Shown: piece after piece, positions 23,501 through 34,800 of the stretch | Layout of the letters: the number at the start of each line of letters is the position of its first letter | Numbering within the stretch: the stretch's first letter is position 1 | From: Membranipora membranacea | Taxonomy: Eukaryota; Bryozoa; Gymnolaemata; Cheilostomatida; Membraniporidae | Assembly: GCA_914767715.1 (NCBI GenBank) | Contig: OU612067.1 | Coordinates: 11,656,001 to 11,720,000, forward strand | Length of the DNA: 64,000 nt | Direction: 5' to 3' | Notes under the pieces: generated by a model | The model's database searches: none | What the model saw: only the letters and a program-made list of their open reading frames with translations | Told to the model about the DNA's origin: nothing | Program-made: the position numbers and the translations under genes

Positions 23501-26500
23501 CTACTCAGCTATTAAAATTGGCGCCTCTGATAACTTACCACACTTGATATCAGTATCATCACATGAAGGAGTGTCTTCAGCATCAGCTATAGCTACTTTA
23601 TACTTATTAAACATCCTAACAAGTTCTAACCAATCACAAGTACAGCCAAAATCATTTTCTCCTATGTATCTAAAACATCAGATGGTTGATTTTTTTAAAT
23701 TCAATATTAATGTAGCAATTATAAGACTGAAAATTTCATTTTCAAGCGCTGAATGCCTGTGAGTATTTAGCTTCAGGGAAGTAAGTATCAACCCAAAACC
23801 TTAAACCATGTGCAAGGCCTTGACATAGAACTTACCCTTGGTTTAAATGAATAAAACATTTTACAACATAGTATTGCGCAAAATAACGGAAATGATGGCG
23901 TATAGTTGAGCTTGTGGATGATCTGTTTACAAAACAAATACAAGATGCGGTAATCATATGTTAGGGGGTTGTTTGTTGTATATATATTCCATGGTACTTA
24001 CACTCTCTCAAGATGAAACTGAGAAAGAGTCTCCAGTGAAGCATAGAATCTACTTGGTACCAGATCACAATGTCTCAATGATCTACAAAACAACATAACC
24101 GATCAGTAAAATTGAATAATCTAGTAGCAGTGATTTGTTCGATGATCTGTTGAGTTAGAATTACAATAAGGGTACAATCATAGACTCAATAGTAATGCAC
24201 GAGTCAAAGCCAATGTTAGCTTTCACTACTTACATGTCTTCAAGCTGCCACAGATGGCTGAAAGCATCATCATCAACATGCTGTATCCTGTTACCATCCA
24301 ATGTTCTGCAAATAGTGTGGTAAAAAATAATGATTAATGGCAGACAAGTTTGAATGCACGTACAGAATTCTATTGCAAATTGAATTTTTGTCAAATGTTA
24401 GTATGTTCACATGTTAAAGGCATGGGCGAACACACATTAACTATAATTGGCAACAGCTTGGTCTGATTTGGAAGTTGGAATCGGAATACAATAAGTATTT
24501 GTCAATGGCATCAACTGTTTTTTCCTGATAATAGAGTTATCCTCTATGATACCATGTGAGGGTAACTCAGATTTAATACTGGCTTAAAGTATTTATATGC
24601 ATCACATCAACTTGTCATTACAATAACTTTGTATTTGTAGAAGTCTTACAGTTTCCTGAGGGAAGTCAGGCCTTCAAACACTCCTGTCTCCAGCATATTG
24701 ATATCATTATATCCTAGATTTAGCTCTCTAAGATGAGTCATACCATGTGGCGTCTTAAATACTCCGTGCGGGATATCGTTAATAGAATTGTGTGATAAGT
24801 CTCTGAAATGAATTAAACACGGTCAGGGTCCAGGCAGACGTTACAAAGAATGAAACTTCGGTATCTCAAAGAGCTTGAGGTGACGTCCTGATGTCAATTT
24901 CTGGAATAAAGGGTGGGCCGACTTAGGAAACAAGGTGAAATTGATTCTACACATACGAATATTGTAATCACAATTTCGGTGTAGAGTTTAAGATATTGAC
25001 ACACTACCATTATTTAAAATTTTTACCAAACACATTACATTTTTCATATTGAAACACAGTTTCGATGCTTCTATGATAAGTCATAGAAGAAATTAATGTG
25101 TAGGTGGTGTGCTGTTCTATACATACATAGTCTGTACATAGGCTGCCTGAGTGAACAATCCTCTCTCTAGTGTGGTTATACCATTGTCCGCTAATGAGCT
25201 AGAAATATATATATAGCACCAGAAAATATAACATCGTTGACATAAAACAAGATAGATGAGGCTACCACAAACTTGTCTTCAGCTTTGATGAGCAATTGTC
25301 GAACGTCGATTAACAGCTTATGTTTTCAAAAACTTAAGATCTCTGTCGCAGGTGGTATTTATTACAAACGTGAAAAAAAACACTCATCACCTTAAACAAG
25401 ACATCATGATCGATAATATTATATACAACTACAAAAATCTTTAATCTAGCACAAGCTTAGTGGGACAAAAATGGTAAATATCCGCCGTTGTACGGGATCG
25501 GTGTAAGACTTACATATGTTTGAGGTGTGGATGTTTATCAAACACCCATGGCTGTAGAGCTGGTATCTGATTATGTGCCAACTGTCTGTAAGTCAAAGAG
25601 AATCGGCGTGTTTGTGATCCTCCCTCTAAATAAAACTGAGATATACCTCTGAGTATATCTCAGTGTTATTTAGAGGGAGGATCACAAACACAATGAGGTT
25701 GAGGAATTAAAATAAAAAAATCTCACTCTTGCTGTGGTATTCAATGTTTTTTGTCTTGTCCTTACTCAGAAAGAGACATTCTGATCGTGTGCAAGCATAA
25801 ATCTTTTTAGACACCCTCATTCCTGTTGAAATCCATTGTAAGACGAGCTCTGGCGACATTGCACTAATATAACGCAAAAGTAAGGTGTGGTTATGTGTGT
25901 TCCCGATACAGTGTAAGTAAGCCTAGCACTATGCACTAACTATGCAGACAAAAATCAACGCTTTTCTTGCTTACAGAGATTCAACATTTTGGTGTTTGTT
26001 GAGGCAGGAGGGCACACCATGTAGTGGAGCCTTCTCATCCACACACTGAAATACACCAGATTCATAACGACAGGAGTCAGGACACATGTCAGTACAAAGC
26101 GTAACGTAAATATGAAGTGACATCACAAGACAGGTTCTACAATATAAGTGAATTGGTTGCATACAACATGAGGAGTTAGATGCTTGGAGGAAGAAAAGTT
26201 TAAATTCATAGCAAGCTAGCTAATATTTGCCCAACCTCATCACTTAAATAAACACCCACCTTAGTTATAGTGAAAATTAGGTTTTAGCTGCTAGGTAATT
26301 CTACTTCACTCGAGCTAACAATTACTCCTCTAGAGTATATTGGTTGTAATTTTGATCATATTTTGGGCAGTTTGCCTCCAAAAAGCTTTGTGAAGGACCG
26401 CACATGCCAAAAGGAACACAGCAATGGAGCTAAATGCGGGAGAAGCAACTTTCAAAACTTCTCCTATCCACTTATTCACACAAATTGTCAAAGAAGAAGC

Positions 26501-26532
26501 CACCATAATACTTACATCACAGATGAAGCCAT
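20599..26532 (-). CDS. LRR single-pass membrane protein with Cys-rich cytoplasmic tail
   Basis: Thirteen phase-consistent exons (5' to 3'): 26532-26516, 26136-25975, 25585-25514, 25198-25127, 24802-24650, 24305-24234, 24082-24002, 23922-23836, 23669-23539, 23156-23005, 22752-22595, 22197-21984 and 20850-20599, giving about 540 residues. The start is chosen because MASSVI joins TCLVMSLHIYVTLC to form a clean signal peptide. Residues about 24-50 are a cysteine cap (MCPDSCRYESGVFQC). Residues about 59-210 are leucine-rich repeats, three of them on exact 72-base phase-2 exons as in LGR/LRR receptors. An LRRCT cap (GCTCDWLELV...SCDDTDIKC) ends near 282. A transmembrane helix lies at about 311-332 (HVFLLGLIVGLNIAFIFGVF). 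The tail has ten cysteines in residues 335-381 (CIIYGETYRNCGQEGCWYGC), then a lysine-rich and acidic segment. I do not recognise the tail. It is a probable cell-surface receptor or adhesion protein. Confidence 0.82.
21398..21587 (+). ncRNA. U2: U2 spliceosomal snRNA (gene or diverged copy)
   Basis: The 5' end ATCGCTTCTCGGCC, the GTGTAGTATCTG branch-site-recognition region, the stem IIa ATCAGTTTAATATCTGAT, the Sm site GATTTTTGT and the stem-loop IV CCTGGTATTGCAGTACC are all recognisable in order over about 190 bases. Stem IIb (GTGGCACA / TGTGTCAC) and stem III (GGCGGCGC / GTGCTGCC) are diverged in sequence but still pair. Unusual points are an extra A in GATCAAAGTGTAG where animals have GATCAAGTGTAG, TATT instead of TTTT in loop I, and TCTAATCAG. 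It lies antisense inside the last intron of the LRR membrane-protein gene. No pol II snRNA promoter element could be assigned with certainty. Confidence 0.85.
25608..25691. repeat. Near-perfect hairpin, 39-bp stem, 6-nt loop
   Basis: The arms 25608-25646 and 25653-25691 are inverse complements with one mismatch, separated by CTCTGA. It sits in the second intron of the LRR gene, about 22 bases upstream of the acceptor of the exon at 25514-25585. Confidence 0.95.
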
Positions 26533-26534
26533 TC

Positions 26535-28810
26535 CTCAAACCAGAATACTTTTACTGCTAGTTTATCAACAATCACATCTGCATCAACATTCCACAAATG
26601 CTGAGTGGCAAGAATTCAAGGAATTAGAAATTAAGACAGAATTACACAAAGTAAAGAGTGTCAGAAGTTTGAACAATGACAGAGTTACCTTCTCAATTTT
26701 TTGGCTTTCTTCTTTGACTAAAGTAAATGGGTCAGATACTACATGTGCATGTACGCCATACTTGTTGTATGAAGCAGACAGAGACTTCCAATTGAAAGCA
26801 ACTAGAAGGCCACATGAACCAAACGATGCAGTTGATGTTGTGAAAACCGAAAAATCGAACATTTGTCTTAGCGGTAACTATGTATTTCGTAAGTAATTTA
26901 GGGTATGTATATGTTATAGACAGGATGTGCTAATTAAGACCTTGGACAAGGCAAGAAAACTTTCAAGAGATTAGAAAATTAATTATTTTAACTCCTTTAT
27001 GTAAAAATAATCACAGAACAAAACAAAGAAAATTGCTCCAATAGTCAACTTGAAGCAACAAATTTCGGCCAGAATTTTACATTATTTCTGACCACATAAT
27101 GAGCTGTTTCTGAAGGGTGAAAAAAAATATTGAATAAAGAAAAAAAACTTCATGAGCCAAAAGCGTAAACAGAAGCTGGGTAGAATTTAGCATGACTAGA
27201 CGTTTTTGTTGCAGTGCGCAGGGAAAGCTGAAAAGTGGATAAGTGGAGCTGCTGTGAGGAGCAGGATTGACTGATGTAACTGCTCCTATTTTACAACCCA
27301 TGATCTCTTAACAAGAAAATATAAGCAATTAAACCAGTATGCAATACATGTTTGTACAGTGTGCAGAAAAGAAATCATTGTTATTCTTCTGCGGCTCAAG
27401 ACGGGAGGAAAAAGTAGGTGACAAGTGAAAATTTATGACAGAATTTTCATACATTTGGAAAGTATTCTGCAGATAGTCTTTTGGACTTGTCAGCATCAAT
27501 TAGCAAACACACGACACAATTCTGGAAGCCTGAGATGGCAAAGTGTTTACTTGGTTTCTAGGGCAAGCACCTGTCTTCATAGTTCCTGGACTCTTGAATT
27601 TCAAACTTCCGATAGCGAGAACTGCGACACATCGTACACCTTATAACACCACGCACTGCAAATATAAGAGTATTTACTCTCATTATCAGTGACCCAGGGA
27701 TATGTCCTGGATTTCACAAGAGCACTCTTACTATATACCCTGTGGGCAACACTCTAGTAAGATACCAATTTAGTAAACCCTGAACTAAACGATCAAGATT
27801 TCCAATTAAGAGTTGTTCCCCCTTTCTATTTCTAAGCTGTTAGGGGCAATTCAATGCTACTTGAGCCACCATTTTCAGTCCCCATTTGTTTATTCGCTAA
27901 AATATAATAGTTGTAGCAGTTAAAAGCAATTGAGAACAATAAATGGGTCATTTCAGAAAAGGGAAATTGATCAAATTGCCTCATTTTTGAGTTGCTCTGC
28001 AAGTAGAATGAAGCGACCTGAAAGGGAGGCGAATTGGATCTAACTTGATCTATCATGTTCTATGAAGAGAATAGACTTGTAACAGAACAGTAAACTCAAA
28101 CAAAAGATTTAACAGAGGTGATATCACCAAGCTATTTCTCTGTATTACCCAGATTGGCCTTATTTGGTCTACCAGAGAGGGAATTAATCAATAAAACCAA
28201 ACATGAGGCCACATAAAGGACATTCAGGGTGAGGCAGAAAAATAACACTTTATACTCTCATTAAATTCCTACTATAACTTGTAGGCTTATTCATGTTGTT
28301 TAGCGTTCTGATCGTCAAATTCTGTCTGAGGATGGTGCAATATGTTGCCAACAGTTTTGGAAAGTCTCCTATGATACACGCGCTACTTGTCTACAGAGTA
28401 TGCTCTACTTGAGATGAGTTATTGATTGAGGAAAGAGTGCCTCCCATAAGGAAGGGTAACTCTCATTCTCTGCATTATGCTCTCACTATGAACAGGACGT
28501 GCATTACAAGAAACAAGCACTTCCTGTTCATAGTGACATCATAATGTATGGATTGAGAGTTACCTCCCTTGAATGGAGGCACTTTTTCAACCATCAATAA
28601 TTCATGCCAAGTAGAGCATTGAAATTTTGTACCATGCAAATATGACAAAACGTTATTATAGGTAACTGCCTGACTATAACATGCATCAGTATTTGGGTAT
28701 TCTTTAAGCGCTCAACAGTCGCTGGTAGTGACAATCAACCTCGCAAGGATAGTGTCCCTTTCTGTCTTAAATTACCTTAACCTAAATAAAACATTGAATG
28801 GAAATGACAA
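26535..28810. other. 5' flank of the LRR gene and 3' flank of the MINDY gene
   Basis: Overlapping ORFs of 177 codons (plus, 26363-26896) and 92 codons (minus, 26584-26862) have no recognisable domains and overlap the LRR gene's first exon; this zone is more likely its 5' UTR and promoter. A fold-back element lies at 28400-28619. The terminal exon of the MINDY gene should be here or nearby but was not identified. Confidence 0.4.
28400..28619. mobile_element. Palindromic MITE-like element
   Basis: The ends ATGCTCTACTTG and CAAGTAGAGCAT are inverse complements, and the arms pair along about 95 bases (AGAGTGCCTCCCATAAGG / CCTTGAATGGAGGCACTTT, TGAACAGGA / TCCTGTTCA). A partial second copy with one arm and the centre is at about 30573-30703 in the next MINDY intron. 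Confidence 0.85.
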
Positions 28811-28815
28811 CTCAC

Positions 28816-31800
28816 AGATCCGGATCTTTTCCTTGACCTGCCATCTCTCTCTGGTACATCTTCTGGATTCTCTCCTCTGTGTGCTGGTGACTGAGGTGAC
28901 CTTTGACCTTCTGCTTGATGACCAGGAGATGACCTCTGTTGACTTTGAGGTGATGACCTTTGTTGTTGTGGGTTTTGTTGTTGAGCTGTCTGCTGTGCCT
29001 GCATCTCTTCTGCTACCGCTCTGTTTTCTTCCTCTTGCAGACGTTTAGCGAATGCTTCGCTGTAACATAGAAAAATTAACAGATACCCAGTTCTCAGAGG
29101 GATGATTGATTGATTGATTTCAAAGAGCTTCAAATTTCAAGGCTGTGGCATCATCGTCACTATTTGTGGTGGTATGACATCATCACTATGTGTGCTGATA
29201 TGACATCATCACTATATGTGCTGATATGACATCATCACTATGTGTGCTGATATGACATCATCACTATGTGTTTTGATATGACATCATCGCTATGTGTGTT
29301 GATATGACATCATCACTGTGTGTGCTGATATGACATCATCACTATGTGTGCTAGACAGCGAGCATACGTTTTGGGTATGTCAAGTTACAAATCAAGGTTA
29401 GACCAGACCTGATCAGGGTGAGCCAATGAGTTACAATCGGGAGTGTATTCTATCATAATTTCACTTTGATGTTCAAATCAAAATTTGTCCATTATCTAGA
29501 TTGAGTTATTGGAAATCATAAACATTAGGAATCACCTCTCCTACACAAGTAAAATCGGGCTTTGTTGGGGTTTTCTATTGGTCTCTGCATAAACTTTACA
29601 AGAGATTTAAATGAGATATCAATTTTGAGGGGAAAGAACGGAGCCTCTTACAGACAGGATCACCTATCGAAAAGAATGTTGTCCCCCCTTTCTTAGACAA
29701 AAAGTTGTTAAGAGATGAAAAGTGAAAACTTACTCAGATTCAGCCACAGAAGCAGTCACCTGTTGGGGCGTATCTCCTTGTAACTGAGCATTCAGTGACA
29801 TGGCCAATAACATGCTACAAGAATAGATAGGGGAATGAATATATGGCTTTATTCTTAATTTTGCAAAGTTTCCTAAAAACAAATTTTTAATTTTACGAAC
29901 AATAAATTGTGAACCAAAGTTATAGTAGGTCCAATTGGCTGACAGAGCCCCAAACCGACTTACTCCTGGTCAACTTGTTGCTGTGTGTTAGCCTCTACAT
30001 TAGGATGAGCTGGCACTGGTTCCTGACTGGTACTGTGAGCTGTGTGAAAATCTGAGTCTACAAGGTGACCATCTCCTTCTACATTAGCTAAAGTCTCCCA
30101 GACTACGCGACTCTCTCTCAGATAACCCTGATCAGTGACCAACAGGAACAACTCATTCTGTGTTAATAGAGAAAAGGTGAAAAGACGTGCTGTCATTGAG
30201 ACAATCATCATATTTTTCCCCTAATCTGATGTTTTCTGTTACAATGGCTTAATCAGTTCCTAATACATTTTGTTGTCGTGTAGCTAGTGATCTACCCGGG
30301 AGAGTTTGAATTTTCCCAATTAATGATTTCCAATTAATCATTATATGGTTATAAAACCAAAACTTGTTTAATTTATCATAAACAAATCAATCATATTTAC
30401 CTATTCAACATACCTGTTATAATGCTATGGTCAGTATCAGGTTTAATTTGTCTAGCTTTTTAATAGGCTGGACTTATGATTACTTAAAGACTACCCAAAG
30501 ACCAAAGCATGTTATAGTCAGGCAGTTACTTAATGATAAAGTTGTATCAGATTTGCAAGGTGAACAAATTCATTGCTCTACTTGGCATGAATTATTGATG
30601 GTGGAAAGAGTGCCTTCATAAGGGAAGGTAACCCCCATTCTCTGCATTATGATGTCACAGTGAACAGGATGTGCAATATAAGAAACAATCACTTCTGTGA
30701 CATCTACATGTATAGTATCGCTAAGGAAGCACTACATCCTAAATAATTCACAGCTTGTTCTAAATTACTAATCTGCTTCCGATGCGAAAAGAGAAATCCC
30801 ATCTCAACAAGCACACTATCATTTCCAAAGCCATACAATATACAAAACTTGACAACCCTAGTTATTTTTATCAGAAAATATTACAGCTCAATACCTTTCA
30901 ATTTCTTGTGAAATGTCAATGCCCTTCATGATAGGTTGATCAGCTAAAGTAGCATAATTACTTTACTATGTGGACTTGGACATGGAGAGACATTCAACTA
31001 CAGGGTAATTTCTTTTCAAAAGCCTCAAAGCTGGGGTTTGCTGACATCCCTTAGCCCATAGAGTAAGAAAATTGCCTTGTCAACCCATTTGATTTTCATA
31101 TATTCCTTGTGGCTATGTAATTAAACATTTGTAATGACTTAGGCTCAGTCGCTGCTCATCAATAAATTAAAGTACCATCATAGCATGACACATCAATACA
31201 TCGCAATGCTGTCGATGCGCCTGATTTGCATAAAATAAATGATTACGTATATACATCAGCATGTTATAAAGGTAGAAAGTGTCCAGACTACAAGTAGGTG
31301 ATGCAATTTGCTCTATCACTACTCAGCAAAGATAGCACACAGAGTTAACGTCAGGGATGTCGCACGCCATGTACGGAATGACGCTAGCTGTCACAATCCT
31401 ATTTTTAATTGGTAAGTCATTTCTCAACATTGCTTTTATTGCCATGCTTAAATTTAATTGTTCGCGATGTGTGCCAATTGCTATGAAATAAATTTGCAAT
31501 AGAGAAATATGAATAAAACAAATTTGATTTGCTTCGACATGATGGTATGACATTCGGTAGCAAGCACACCTTATTTACTCTAGCAGGCTTGGCTCCATCT
31601 GTTTTACAGAAAAATGTGGAGGAAAAGTCATTTATCATCCCAATACTCGATAAGATTTGTACTTTGCAATCTGAATCTCAGATCTTTGTATTATGTATTG
31701 GTAGGCTATTCGGAGGCCCAGCTACGATCTCGATGTAACGATGATCTCGCTCTATCTTGTATAAACGCCACCATGGAGCGAGAGAATAGGGATAACAGGA

Positions 31801-34800
31801 ACATAGACCATGGCCGATTAGATCAGACACATCAGGACTTATACTGCTCGTAAGCATCTAATAGTGAACCATCTCCATTTTAAACCATGCAATTAAAACT
31901 TTTCTTCACACACCAACAAATATAGAGTACTGGTTATCATGATCTAAATTGACTGAATTTTTTTCTTCATCTATTTGATTGATCCAACTTAGTTGAGATT
32001 GTAGTAAGCTAAGACGTGATGTAGTATATTGATGAGGCTGTCAACCAAGTCCAAATAGAAGACCCAGTCTTGAATTAAATGTGGATATTTATGAAAAGTC
32101 TGATGCAAACTTTAATCCCGTTAACTGTTTCTGAATCCATGTTATCATTTTAACCATTCTCCTTGATTAGCGACAGATAAAATTCTTCTCTCTCGTTTAC
32201 ACAGATTGGTGTTTAGCCTTAAGGTATCAAAGTTAGAATGTGTAGACGAGGCAGTACACGGATGTGGTCACCTGATCAGATCTCAGGTAATCGAGAAGTA
32301 CGAGGATGTGATGGAGGAGTACCAGGCTAAGTGCAGCAGAAGAGTCCGAGAACCAAACTCTGCAGGTGAAACTATACTCTAAACTCATACTCATTTTGAA
32401 GACAGAGTCTTCAGATTTTTTTAATTCAAGCTCCTATATTCCCCTTTCATGACACTCAGTGTAGACTTAATCACTTAGATTTTCTATTAATTCAGACGGA
32501 CGGACGAGACATAATGGTCCCTTCTTCAAATCTCTATGAATTTTAAAACACAAAATATAGACTACGCTCAATTAACACGTTATTTGGCATCCCCGTTATA
32601 TTAGTACTGTATCACATTATAGTGGCACAAATACCGAAACAGATAGCTCAAATATAGTTAGCCTTGAAATATGGTGAGGTATAGATAGAAAATATTCTAT
32701 GCCTCACAAGATTAAATGGTTGGATATACAAACAGGATGCACATATGTTCATTTGGTGTGAGGACTCAGGGATTTACCAAGACTCCAGATACACAGCGCA
32801 ATAAAGCTGTTTTTTCTATCCATAGAAAATATCAAATTCAACATTTGGATATTGGCCAAGTTCTTTAAGTCTTAATACTATCATGTCAACAACTTTTATT
32901 TGCTGATGCAGCCAATTTGCGACCTTACCTTACTAATATGGAAAATTGAATTTGCGACAGACCAAATGTTATTGTAAACTATTTTGAGAGCTCTAACAAG
33001 ATTTGTAAAATTGTCAATAATTGCAAGTACACGCTACCTTAGTATTATGTAAAGCAATCGGGCCTCATCCACAACAGTGGTGAAATGGCATGAGCAAATA
33101 TACATCATCAATCAGAATGAACACATATATTTGTAATGTATACATAGCAGTTGTTTGTTTTAAAGCAGATAATTTGTTTAGTATTATCATTTACAGGAAA
33201 TCAGATTTGCAATTTTCTCTTGTAGGGAAAACTACTTGGAGCATGCTTATGGTTGCTTACAGCCTACTTATGCTGTTTATTTTCGATCTTATGTAAGATG
33301 TGAGTACACATAACCAGTCGATGAGAATTACAAACTCGCAACCTAATATTACAAAACTCGTCAATACATCATACATAAATGCATCCTACTAGCATCCCAT
33401 GTTTGCAGCTCCAATGATTTAGTGCAGCAGCACGCAATATTGGCAGAATTTTACGTTGCAATATTTTGTTAAATAGTTCTGTGGGTTAGTCTTTTTAGGA
33501 CGCTTTTACTTTTGGACAGTCTCTTTACCATGACAGCAATTTATGACATAAATGTCAATTGTTTTTCATCCTTTGTGCTATTATAAAAACAAAAACATTT
33601 CTTTGATACCATCCTTTTTCAGTTAAGCTATTAATTTACTATCCAATAAAAAACTTAACAACTTAATCTCTATCAATAATGATCTACCAAGTAAAATGAT
33701 GTCATTTTTAAAGCCTTAGTATAAGGCGGACAAAGATGAGGCTTGGCCAAATATATATATATATATATGGACTGTCCAGTGTTGGTGAGTTCAATTCACT
33801 GTGTTTTTCAGTGAAAATCTTTTAAATGACCAGAACTAGGTCCTTTCTCTATCCGTTGTCCCCACAAAGTTAAAAAAAGACTTTTGAAGTTATGTTCTCT
33901 TTGATTATGAGGGCATAACTCCAGCAGTCACTTTTTTAGCGTAATATCCTTATTCCACAACTTCCCATATTTAGTCTTTGATTGGTAAAATATATTTTTC
34001 CCAGAGTTTTTGACGCCCTAAAAGGTACCTGTGCAAACCGGCACTCTATACATAGATTGTGTGGACTGTGCTGTGAGTGTGGAAATGAGCTAAGCACTCG
34101 AAATATTTAACAGCACCAATATTTATATACCATTATAATCGGTGCTTATGCAGTTTAATAGGTTGAAAAGGTTATTAACTCACCCTTGACTTGAATATAG
34201 TACTAAAGTGGTTATTTCTAAAGAAGACAGCCATCTGATCGTCTTGTAATGTGGAGGCGAGTTCTGATAGACCGTGATAAGTGAGCTGTGAGGCACTCTC
34301 ATCAAGAAATAGCTGTCCTATCACGGCTGTAAGGAAGTAATTATACATGGTATGGTATGTCAAGGACTATCAAAGGTATAAGAGGTAGGGGTGGGACGAC
34401 CTCTTGAGATTGGAGTTGAACTTCGGATATTTGACCTCGGATCCAACCACAAACCGGGTCGGATATGTGTTATGTCTGATCCGAGATGATACGTTTTTAA
34501 TCAACACCTACTTAGCTTCATTTATCTCACTGAAAATGACAAGGAAGGAAGCATGATAGTCATTGATCTGTAGTTTAGATAAGATTATTGAGTTTGGCTG
34601 AAAGCGCTCACTGGTGATCAGTAGGCATTCAATATCTATCTCATTTTCATAGGTACCTTGGTTTAAGTTCTCAAACGTGCAATGAAATGCCTCTACCAGC
34701 ATCTTGCACTGTTTGAGCACTTATACTATAGGTACCTATTGTTGCTGATTAAATTTGATGGATGTGTTTTTTCTGCTGAAACTGATAGAACCATCTTTAC

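Noticed and set aside
25975-26162. Alternative start MQPIHLYCRTC for the LRR protein within its second exon
   Set aside because: Using the acceptor at 26136 and the upstream ATG at 26532 gives a much cleaner signal peptide (MASSVITCLVMSLHIYVTLC) and exact phase; the MQP start would read through the polypyrimidine/acceptor region.
26363-26896. Plus-strand ORF of 177 codons, the second longest after the retrotransposon
   Set aside because: No recognisable domain, begins at a non-ATG start, and overlaps antisense the short first exon (26516-26532) and probable 5' UTR of the LRR gene, whose splice phase and signal peptide are convincing.
28728-29048. Plus-strand ORF of 106 codons
   Set aside because: It is the antisense of the Gln/Ser-rich MINDY exon 28816-29059.
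34508-34720. 70-codon minus-strand ORF considered as an extra MINDY exon
   Set aside because: The MINDY exons on either side join in phase and match the family without it.
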